Shown here piece after piece: positions 10,760 through 19,961 of a stretch of DNA of 64,000 bases. Below the pieces are notes generated by a model. The model saw only the letters and a list, made by a program, of their open reading frames with translations, did not search any database and was not told where the DNA came from. The DNA is from Phoma sp. XZ068 (Eukaryota; Ascomycota; Dothideomycetes; Pleosporales; Didymellaceae), in the NCBI GenBank assembly GCA_004835665.1, contig RBKR01000012.1, forward strand, positions 558,001 to 622,000, in the 5' to 3' direction. Both the position numbers and the translations under genes were made by a program. Each line of letters starts with the position of its first letter. Position 1 is the first letter of the stretch.

Positions 10760-12222
10760 ATGTCTTCGACGCGTCCATTCCCCGAGCGCATGAACCCGCT
10801 CCTCGAGCCGACCGATAGCACAGCTAGTACGTACATGCGTCGCATCGCATCATCGCGCAGTAGCTAACCAAGCTGTCAAGTTGAGATCCTCATTGAGAGG
10901 CGTCGCCTGGGTCAAACAAACCTCGGAACCAAGACCGGCGCCACCGGTCTGACCAGCGCGACCAAGCCGCAGCACAGTGGCATGTTCGATTACGCGCATT
11001 TGCGCGTGCCCTTGCCCAAGGACCTTTCCGGCTCTGAGATCTTCATGCCCGGCACCAACGGGTACCCGGTATCCTACTTCTTGATGGTACGAGGATGATT
11101 CGCCGGCGAAGCGCAACATTTGGACTGACGAGGTGGACAGCGACGCAGCAGTGATGGCTACATCAGCGCGACTGGCATGTTCAAGGCTGCGTTTCCTTGG
11201 GCCACCCTGGCCGAGGAGGAGGCCGAGCGCAAGTACCAGAAGACTTTCCCCTCAGCGGGCCCCGACGAGGTCGCAGGCAGCGTCTGGATTGCGCCAGAAG
11301 AGGGTGAGTGACAGAGCTTCCTCTATTCCGAATGTGCAGCTAAACGGACTCCAGCACTTTCACTGGCCGACGAGTACTCCATGCGCCACTGGGTGCTAGC
11401 TTTGCTTGACAATGAGCCAATTGAAAAGGGCGCAAAGGACAAGCACAACGTGCACATTCAGGCACCTCCCAAGTTCGACTTGAGCAAAGCCCCGAACGTC
11501 AAGCTCCCACCCCACACAGCGTCGCTTCGCACAACCCGCGCGCGATCCACTAGGAGTGTTTCCCCCAGCAAGATGGCGACACCGAGTCGCAAGATCGCCA
11601 CCCCTCGCAAGTCGCGCGCAACGCGCGGTCGCTCCGAAGCCATGAAGGCAGAAGAGATCTTCCAGAGCACAGCGACTGAGTCGCCTTCTTCTGCCCTGGT
11701 TTCCAACGGCATCAACCAGTCGGAGTCGGTTGCCTCTTCTGTGAACGGAGAGGGTAAGGAGGCGCAAGATGGTGAAAAGTCCGAGACAGTACGCATCGAG
11801 GTCAAGGAGACCGTCGAGCAGAAGGGAGATGCTGAGGTCACGACAACAAACGTCCAGATCGATGTACCAGCTTCCCACCCCGAGCTGCGCGAGCCCGAGG
11901 ACCCCGCTAAGATGATTGAGGAGGCTAAGCGCATGGTCGAAGAGGCACGGGAATTGGATGCTGGCGCATCAAGTTCGCTTACATCATCAAAGCGCAAGGT
12001 TGAAGATGTGCTCGACGAAGCTGAGCTCGAGGCGGAGCGACCGGCCAAGCTGTCGAAGAAGCTGTACACAACCGAGCAGAAGCTCACAAAGGAGAAGGTG
12101 ACAAGGAGAGCACTTGTCGGACTCACAGTCATGGCAGCACTTGGGTAAGCTCTTCACAAACAATCACTAGATTTCTCAGGCTAACGTTGTACAGCACGGC
12201 CATCCAATACTTCGCAGTATAA
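10760..12222 (+). CDS. bqt4: Bqt4-like inner nuclear membrane protein with APSES/KilA-N-type domain
   Basis: Five exons: 10760-10826, 10881-11086, 11141-11303, 11355-12144 and 12195-12222, 417 aa. The N-terminal half has the KilA-N/APSES-like fold signature: LRVPLP, YFLMRRSSDGYISATGMFKAAFPWAT, then GSVWIAPEEALSLADEYSMRHWVLALLDN. A long Ser/Lys/Glu-rich disordered linker follows, with SPSKMATPSRKIATPRKSR-type basic repeats. It ends in a hydrophobic helix, ALVGLTVMAALG, completed by the last 28-nt exon (TAIQYFAV). A single C-terminal anchor plus this domain is the layout of fission yeast Bqt4, which tethers telomeres to the nuclear envelope. Unlike APSES regulators (StuA, Mbp1) it has the membrane anchor. 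Role is inferred from architecture. Confidence 0.82.
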
Positions 12223-12940
12223 CCGCGCCCTTGCTTCCTTTATGTTCTTCTTTGACGGTCGGCCTTCTGCCTGCATTACTAGTGTTGGATTTCGAGTTTC
12301 ATTGTACTATTCGACCACCCCTCGATCTACTTACTGCAGATACCTTCTCGATCTTCTGCTTATTTGGCGTTTGCATGTCCTTGCGGTTGGGCGGTGTACA
12401 CTCGTTCTGTACAAGGGTTGGAGAGGGCGAGCAGCTCCAGCGACGAAGTAGAGTACTTTAATCGAATTCCTTGCGCTTCCAGTCGGGAGCGCTATGCATA
12501 TTAAACGCAGCAGTCTCGTGGCACGTACGCTCTCTGTGTTGTGCGGACTTCCCGGGCTCGGGGAGCTTGGATGTGCGGCCTTTGTGGTCTTAGATTCGAT
12601 ACAACGTCTGAGCGAAAGAGGATGCATTTTGTAGCAACCGACCTAGCTAAACAGTATCCTGATGATTCCATCAGAAGGTAGACACGTGAGTACAATCATA
12701 CCTCACAATCTCAGTGGTGTGCAGCACTAAGCTTGTTGCATCGTATCCATAGCAATGAACATGTCATTTACAATGTTCCAGCACAATATATACACCGTCC
12801 AGCGAGCGTGCGCCACTCACTAGACCAAGGTCCAGCATACAGACAGCCCCGAAAAACACAACATCTACAAGAGGATAGTCATTAACAATCCCGCGCAGCG
12901 GTACTCAGCTCTGAACCACACAAGTCAAGAACGAAGCACC
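12223..12940. other. Intergenic, convergent 3' flanks
   Basis: About 720 bp between convergent genes, mostly 3' UTR by position. No RNA gene, repeat or credible coding sequence is seen. Confidence 0.6.
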
Positions 12941-13555
12941 TCAATCCTCCCAAACAGCCTGCTTTCTCCGCTCCCGCTCCTCAGCCTCCCTCTTCTCCCT
13001 CTCCCTCTCCTCAGTCCGCCTCTTCCTCTCCTTCTCCCGCATCGCACGGTCAAACTCCCTCTCCTCCTCCGTCCGCTTCGGCGCGCGCACACCCAGCGCT
13101 CCCGCAATCAGCCGGCCCGCAACAGCAGTCGTCTTCTCAGGCCTCTTGTCCAGCCGCCCCGGCTCACCTGCACTCACCCCGCTATCCCCCCTCAGTCTCC
13201 CAGCGCCATACGGCGTGTTGTCCGGGAAGTCGAACGGCGTGGGCGACGCGGGTGTCGGTGGTGGGGGCTGCGGCGGTAGCTCGTCGTTCGTGGTCGTGCT
13301 GGTTGTGGATAGCGGGGCGGTGCTGGACTCTGTTTCCGTGTCGGAGCCTGAGGACTCAATATCCCAGCTGTCGGCGACGGGTTTGGATTTTGGCTTGTGC
13401 AGGGGCTTCTGCGGCACGGTGGTGGAGAGCTTGAGGTGGGAGAGGGTGGATGCGATTTCTGCGGTGTCTTTGTTAGTGGTGTGATGTTGTATTTCGGACG
13501 GTAATGCTGTACCTGTTTCGCTGGGCGTTTTGTGGAGGGAGTCTGCGGCTGGCAT
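12941..13555 (-). CDS. Small charged protein of unknown function, 204 aa (or 186 aa if spliced)
   Basis: Open frame from ATG at 13555. The N-terminal two thirds are Ser/Thr/Pro-rich and disordered, including an ELPPQPPPPTP stretch. The C-terminal third is a likely coiled coil of alternating Arg/Lys and Glu, preceded by a hydrophobic AVAGRLIAGALGVRAPKRT motif that may be the conserved core, ending QAVWED. I do not recognise a named family. Positions 13512-13459 (minus strand) look like a 54-nt intron: GTACAG donor, CACTAAC branch site and GCAG acceptor. Because 54 is a multiple of three the frame stays open either way, so the true protein may be 18 residues shorter. Confidence 0.6.
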   Translation of the reverse strand: MPAADSLHKTPSETGTALPSEIQHHTTNKDTAEIASTLSHLKLSTTVPQKPLHKPKSKPVADSWDIESSGSDTETESSTAPLSTTSTTTNDELPPQPPPPTPASPTPFDFPDNTPYGAGRLRGDSGVSAGEPGRLDKRPEKTTAVAGRLIAGALGVRAPKRTEEEREFDRAMREKERKRRTEEREREKREAEERERRKQAVWED

Positions 13556-14751
13556 GGCTGGGAAGGTCGGGGTGGTGTTGTTTGAGTGGTCGTGTGTGAG
13601 AAGGAAGGACGCGGGAGGTTTTGCGGGGAAGGGGTCCTTTGATCTGGGGATCGTGACAGTGTGGTCAAAGAGCTTAGCTTCAGGAACACGATGCCAACAT
13701 CAATTGCTAACGAGGGAGGAAAGGCGTTTTGTATTTTTTGCACAGAAGCAAGGAACTACCTACCCACTAGGCTGTATCTATATTTTGCAGCCGGACATGA
13801 AACTGCTCTTGTCCACGGCGGTTTTCCGACCTGCCCGCGCAAGCATACGAGGTCGAGTCCCCTGTGCACGCAAGGAAATTGTGGGGAAGAGGTGCGCGTC
13901 ATCCAACAAGCCCGAAAGCAGCCAGCACCCCCTGGCCTTCAAACAACGTCAGATCGATGCCAATTGCTGTCAGGGACCCGCTGTTTCCGATATTCTCCAC
14001 GGCCTTCTAGACTGTGGCCCCGAATGAATTTAGAACACCAGGGCGCTCTGATTGCATGTTGGGATACTGGTTCTTAGGCCATTGGCAGGAGCCAGGGGTG
14101 TGTTGCGCGTTCCTTAACGGTCGGTGGAGCGAAGATGCGTTGGCGGGCGATCAGTTGGTGAGTGATTCGAGAACCTCTGTTGTGCATATCGGATCCATTA
14201 TTAGGGGCCGAGCCTCAGGAGGAAATCCACAACAGCTCCAACATTGTCAAGTTTGGCAATGGAGGGAATGACGAACTTCAAGACCGCGCAAGATGTTGAG
14301 GATGTGAGGAGCAAGTGCCTATATATAGCGAGTGTCTGCTCAAGGGGGTCGGCACGTGCGAGAGCGAGGTAGCGGCTCTCAGAATGCCATGATTCTGCCT
14401 TCCGGTTCATTGCCGTCAGGTTTGCGACTCGATGCAGACGAGCAGCCTCAAGCAGGTGCTCAGGAACATGCATTGAAGCCTGAGGCTCCTCCGAGTGCCG
14501 GCGATTACGAGGGGTAGTATGCCGGTTACTTCCAAGTAGCCGCCGGTTATGCGCAGAGCTCTATCTCCGGCGCGTGTCAGTCAAAACTACAGCTTCCCCA
14601 AAAGTCATACAACATCAAGACAAGGCCCTGAAAGCTTATTTTGCTGTCATTGAAGTGCAAACGAGCTGCATTGCCGCCACGAGACGCGTGTCCACTTCTT
14701 TGCTCCCTGGGTATAACTTCGTAGCTGTTGCGGGGAGCTTGAGACAGCGTT
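13556..14751. other. Intergenic, divergent promoter region
   Basis: About 1.2 kb between divergent genes. It contains a TATA-like run (CTATATATAG, about 14318-14327) on the side of the succinyl-CoA ligase-like gene, roughly 425 bp from its ATG. No coding sequence is supported. Confidence 0.45.
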
Positions 14752-17010
14752 ATGATTTCTCGACACACAAGCTGCCTACGCAGCAGGGCACTCAGATTGC
14801 AATGGCTTAACCGTCGAATACCCCAGGTCGCCTTCTCTACGACCTCAAGACGCAATGGCTACGATGACACCGTTCAGAATCTCAAGATTGGCTCCCACAC
14901 CCGCGTCATCTTCCAGGGTTTCACGGGCAAGCTCGCTACGGCCAATGCGCAGGAGTCTATAGCATGGGGTACAAATGTCGTCGGTGGGACCAACCCGAAG
15001 AAAGACGGGCAAGAGCACTTGGGTCTTCCAGTTGTTGGGTCTGTACGGAAGGCCATGGAGTACTTGAAGCCCGATGCAACTGGGATCTATGTTGCAGCGC
15101 CTCAGGCTGCGGCAGCCATCGAGGAAGCCATTGAAGCAGAAGTGCCACTCATAGTCGCTGTTGCTGAACACATCCCGATTCACGATATCATGAGGGTACG
15201 TAACGAAGATGCAGACTTGAGATATGTGCTAACTAGGGTTAGATACACTCCATGTTGAAGTCACAGTCTAAATCGCGTCTTGTAGGCGCGAACGCCCCGG
15301 GTATCATCTCAGCCATCGGACGCTGCAGAATCGGTTTCCAGCCTCTGCCTACCTTCTCACCAGGACACATTGGTATCATAGCGAAGTCAGGTACACTATC
15401 ATACGAAACTGTAGGCTCCCTCACAAGAGCTGGCGTAGGACAGAGTCTGTGCATTGGGATGGGCGGTGATGTGATCGCCGGAACCAACTTCGTGGATGCG
15501 CTGAAGGTCTTTGAGACCGACGATGATACAGAAGCGATCATTCTAGTTGGCGAGCTCGGTGGCACCAACGAAGAAGAGGCCGCAGATTGGATCAAGGACT
15601 ACCACAGGCGTGTCTCCAACCCTAAGCCAATCGCAGCTTGCATCGGTGGCTTCCAAGCGAAACCTGGTAAAGTCACTGGTCATGCAGGAGCATGGACTGG
15701 TCTTGGAGAGGGCACAGCGGAAGGCAAATACAGGGCTCTGGAGTCTGCTGGTGTTACTATGGTCGATCATCCAGCTAAGTTCGGAGGTGTGATGAAGAAC
15801 ATCCTTGCAAATTCCGGCCGCAATGTGCAACAGATTGTAAGTGACAGCTTCAATTGCACAACGAGTCGTACTTACAACCGAACAGGAACGTTCAGCAGCT
15901 CAAGCGCGTGGATACCATACGTTGGCTCGTCGACCTGCCTGGGATGCAACACGGACGACCTCCCTACAGCAGAAGCGTTCCCTACATCTGTCAGCCGAGC
16001 AGAACGCCAAAGTCCTTGGAAATTACAACATTAACGTAGTCTCGAAACCTGAAGACCAACAATCGGGTCACTACCTTGGTATATCACCGCACCGCGTAAA
16101 CCGCTCTCCATCCATCATCGCAGCCCCAACGGCAAATCCAGACCAACTACACCAACGGGTGCGAAGATTCCCTTTCGACTATCGGGAGGGACCTTCCCCC
16201 GAAGCTGTCAACAACGCAATGGCATGGCTGCAATTCGACGCCGCGCCACCAAAAGCAAAGGCTCAGGCGGCCGAACTCGTCCACAATCTATGGAAGCTCT
16301 ACACTGAGAAAGAAGCCATTGACGCCCATGTTTCACTATCTCTCAACCCCAACAAAGACGAAATCCAAGTCTACAACCCCTACCTATTCTTCGACGACGC
16401 CGCATTCCGCTCAAACCAGAGGCAAGCCGACCTCCACGCCCTCCGCGACAAGCTCTCGCCCACCGAGCTCGAAGCCGAAGAAGCAGGTATCGTGTACATC
16501 CCGCTGGACACACCCCAGCCCGACGGCCGCCTGCAAGCTCACACGCAAACACCGCCGCAGACATCAGGCCTGACAGATGGCGAACCCAGAAACCTCGTCG
16601 GCACACTAGTCAACGGCGCGGGTCTGGCAATGAACACAAACGACGTCCTGCACTTGCGTCTCTCGCAGCCGCCTTACTCCACCGCTAATGCTAACTTCCT
16701 CGATACCGGCGGCAAGGCGACGTCCCAGACTATCATGACCTCGTTCAAACTCATTCTGTCCGATCCACGCGTGGCTGTCGTGTTCGTCAATATCTTCGGC
16801 GGACTGACGCTGGCGGATATGATCGCCGAAGGCATCATCCTCGCGTTCAAGGAGGTTGGTGTGAACAAACCGGTGGTGGTGAGGTTGAGGGGCACGAACG
16901 AAGAGAAGGGGCAGGAGGTGCTTGCGAAGGCGAACTTGCCGATTTTTGCAATTAACGACTTTGAAGAGGCGGTTCGGAAGGTTGGTGAGCTTGCGAATGG
17001 GGGGAAGTGA
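14752..17010 (+). CDS. Fused succinyl-CoA ligase alpha/beta-like protein with degenerate ATP-grasp, 720 aa
   Basis: Exons: 14752-15195, 15243-15836 and 15886-17010, all in phase. The first half is a full alpha-subunit-like protein: an Arg-rich mitochondrial presequence (MISRHTSCLRSRALRL...FSTTSRR), CoA-binding VIFQGFTGK and GGTNPKKDGQEH, SGTLSYE, GELGGTNEEEAA, and the phospho-histidine loop GHAGAW (His about 295). The second half (from about residue 375) resembles a beta subunit: HLSAEQNAKVLGNYNI corresponds to the beta N-terminus, and the carboligase domain is well kept (LVNGAGLAMNTND, NFLDTGGKAT, VNIFGG, VVRLRGTNEE). Between them most of the ATP-grasp domain is missing: no GGRGKAGG-like loop, and the EINPL Mg2+ site reads SLSLNPNKD. 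Synthesis of nucleotide triphosphate by this chain alone is doubtful. It may be a regulatory or repurposed paralogue. Confidence 0.85.
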
Positions 17011-17801
17011 GGTGAGCGTAGTGATGATTGGGTTTGATGAGTAGATGATGGCGTTTAGATTTAAGCATATGATCTCCAATGCAAGACTTTCGCATACGAA
17101 GCAATGTGACTGCGAAAGAGTGCGCGATCTTTGGATCCTAGAAAGTCTGCGAAGTGTATTTTCCTGCCAGCCGTCAACTTCGGCATAGACAAACGGTCAC
17201 GTGTGGGATTCGTTGCGCCATTCGATTGCTTCAATGGGATTCAAGACATCCAGGCTAGCTGCGTTCCTGTAGCCGGACCATCTGAGATCTCTGACAACAT
17301 GAGAGTGAAGTTATTAACGCTTTAGCAAGCTCATGATACCTCTGCTGTGCCGCTGCCTTCACGCCTCTACGGGTGCAATGGCCATGTTGCTACCATGTGC
17401 CTAACTAGCTCCTCGGCTATATCGCGACTTACATGTGTGGCCACAGACTTTGGTTGGTTGTACATCACAAGACATTGGCACGTTCAGAAAAGGGAGAGGA
17501 TGCGGAGCACAAGTACATCGATATCGCGGCATACGACGTTTGCTAGAGACTATATGCAAGCACGATCGGCGTCGCTCCATGCGAGCCCAATGATTCCATT
17601 AACGCCAAATTCCGAATCGTCCAGGTCATAACTGAGAAGCCATCTTTGTACCACCTTCGCCGACGCTAAAAGCATAGATTCACCGAGGTCTCCAAGCCTG
17701 TGGGTCGTATGTGATGCCGAACAGGTCGGCGAGCAAGGGTGTGTGGCTACATCTGCGGTAATGTGGTGCATGCTGACTCGCTGCGTGGCCGTTGTCAACG
17801 A
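17011..17801. other. Intergenic, convergent 3' flanks
   Basis: About 790 bp between convergent genes. No supported coding sequence, RNA or repeat. Confidence 0.6.
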
Positions 17802-18177
17802 CTACCAGCTGCCGCCAATCTGCTCCTGGTGCACCTCGAGGGTGTCGCCGTCCTGCATGTCAAGCTGCCATCATGTTAGCGTTGGTCCTAGATGGATGTG
17901 TGCAGCGCCACCGGAGTTTGCTGAGGCGGCTGCGACAGGGCTCACGTACTGTGTCCGGGTTGTCGGTAGGCCCAACGCGCGTGCCCTCGAACAGGAATCG
18001 CACACTGGAGATGTTCTTGCCCTGGCGATCGCAGAAGGCGTTCATGAGCTTGCCGAGCTGGGTTGTGCGCTTGATCTTGAAGAAGACCTCATTGTTGTTG
18101 TCGGTGACCTTAATGTTCAAGTGCTCTGAGGGACCGGCATCCTCAGGCTTTTGCGCGGGAGAACCGTTGTCGGACAT
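17802..18177 (-). CDS. smt3: SUMO (ubiquitin-like modifier)
   Basis: Small ubiquitin-like modifier precursor. Exons: 18177-17950 and 17864-17802, 96 aa. The N-terminus is a flexible charged tail (MSDNGSPAQKPEDAG), followed by the beta-grasp fold: HLNIKVTDNNNEVFFKIKRT, LGKLMNAFCDRQGKN, VRFLFEGTRVGPTDNPDTL and DMQDGDTLEVHQEQIGG. The precursor ends GG-SW, so a Ulp1-type protease must remove two residues to expose the diglycine used for conjugation. The intron splits the protein just before LDMQDGD. It is divergent from the Cmc4 gene. Confidence 0.96.
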
Positions 18178-18700
18178 GATGGTTGTGTGTGGTGTGGTGC
18201 GTTGATTGCGAGTTGGATGTACGGTAGTTGGTGGGTTTGAAGCGGCGCAAGGCTCTTTCTCGCGTCAGTGGGCGTTCGAAGGTGGTAGAAGTGGAGTAGA
18301 AGGTCGTTGGGCGGCGGGGAAACTACCTTTTATATGTTACGGAGGTAACCGTATGACCGACAGTGGGTTGCAAGTCGCGTCAGGTGATTGAAAAGCCTGG
18401 CGAATGTGCGCAGACGCGTCGAGTTACTGTAAAGTACCGGTGGCAAAGTTGAACAGTAACAGGGAGTGGGAGGCGCAAATAGCTGTCGCGAAGAAGTGAG
18501 GTGGGCGACGAACAGTGGGGCGCTTTCCTCAGGCGCTAGCTAGTCTGACCAACCGAGTGAGCCCTCACCTTCACTCTCATCTTTGTCCAACAGACAGTGT
18601 CTTAGTCATATATTATACGTCAAATTGCAAGGTATCAACTTTGTCTGCACGAGTCCGAGAGCACCGGAATCCTTGAAGGCACATATATAAGCATTTCATC
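18178..18700. promoter_or_regulatory. Divergent promoter region between SUMO and Cmc4 genes
   Basis: 523 bp with no credible coding frame. It presumably carries both promoters. An ATATATAAG run at 18684-18692 lies only about 10-17 bp before the Cmc4 ATG, too close to be an ordinary TATA box for that start. Confidence 0.45.
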
Positions 18701-19202
18701 ATGGTACGCTTATGATGTCACTCATCATCGCGACTTCATCGAAACTTACGATTGGAAAAGGGAGAACTCGAGAAAGATCTGAAACAAGATCCGCCGTGCC
18801 ATTCGCGAGCATGCGCAATTCAAAGTGTGTTGCCAGTATCGCTGTCTGATTACAGCTAACTCGGAAATAAGACTGTATACAGAAGAATAATTTCGACGAA
18901 GGAAAATGTCAAAAACAGGTACGTGTTGGAAGCCAAATTTTGATGTTAAAACGACTTGTCTCCTACTTTTACATCCGTCATTCCACCTGTCTACCTTGTA
19001 GGTTCATGAGTTGAACTGATAGTTGAAAGATCGATGCTCTGTATGAGTGCTGCAACGCCTTCTACAAGGAAAAGGGAAACGACGCAAGATGTGTGACATG
19101 TCCAAAGCCTGATTTACTAAGGTGTGTTCTTTACAAGATCGGTTCGGGCGACGTGCTGACGGGGACAGAATCAAGATGAAGCAACGGGCTCAGGGCGTAT
19201 GA
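18701..19202 (+). CDS. cmc4: Cmc4-like mitochondrial intermembrane-space twin-cysteine protein, 79 aa
   Basis: Spliced by eye from five tiny exons: 18701-18703 (ATG only), 18761-18824, 18872-18918, 19030-19121 and 19169-19202, giving exactly 80 codons. The product has the Cmc4 signature: PPCHSRACAIQNCIQ, then a second Cys after NNFDEGK, then IDALYECCNAFY and ARCVTCPKPDLL, ending IKMKQRAQGV. The paired cysteines form two disulfide-bonded helices after import by Mia40. Cmc4 homologues share the CAIQ.C core, the CC pair, and a LL.KMKQR tail. Introns are 47-111 nt with standard GT-AG ends and CTAAC- or CTTAC-like branch sites. No single frame is open for more than a short stretch, so simple ORF scanning misses this gene. 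Confidence 0.88.
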
Positions 19203-19961
19203 TATATATGGACAGCAAACTGGAGCATAGCATAGTAAGCGACCACAACTGCACATAGACGGCCTGTAAGAGTAGATGTATGATATGTCACATAAATCCG
19301 CAAACATCAGCCGTGATTCGACTTGAAAACATCCCTCTAAGAACAAATCAGGCCTTCCACGGGCGCGATTGTTGCAAGACGATTATTGGTGGTTTACCCA
19401 GATGTTGCAAAGGCACAGTACGGTCGTCTACACGGATGTCCGCTTTTGCTAAGACTTTGGGATTATTCAGACTGAGATTTTACACCAATTCAAGTCTTGA
19501 ATAGATCTTCGATAGTCATAATCACAAGCTTGCGACGCATCATGCGCGTACATTTCCTGCAAATCAAGAAGAAGTGCGATAGAATGTCATACCTGCCCTT
19601 TTCTTATCCACCGCTTCGCGAAGAAGGCACGGTGGGTTCACTGGGAAGTATAATTTCTCTACGACACTCCGAGCGCCCACTAGATAATTGAATAAGCCGT
19701 GAGTGACTCAGGGGAGATGTCGATAGAGAGGAAGCCCCAGGTGCGGAATTTCGAGATTTTTGTAGTTGCGCTAGCGTGCCAAGCGGAAACGCGGCGCTCG
19801 GGCGTGCCTTCATTGAACATTGAGCTACGCGACTGTTTTGTCTTCAACCGCAGCTTCAACCAGCAGCGCCGCTTTCGCAGCGCCTGACCTTGATTCTGCA
19901 TTCGCCCATACAGCTGCTACTTTAGCTCATGCATCTAACAGTATAGCACTGTACCTCCAAT
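19203..19961. other. Intergenic
   Basis: About 760 bp between Cmc4 and the nucleoporin gene, which lie in tandem. Short frames on both strands have no family features. No RNA or repeat recognised. Confidence 0.55.

Noticed and set aside
11458..12132. 224-codon minus frame
   Set aside because: Antisense to the large Bqt4-like exon, Ser-rich, no family features.
13847..13870. GGTCGAGTCCC, near-match to a tRNA B box
   Set aside because: One base short of the consensus and no A box or paired arms nearby.
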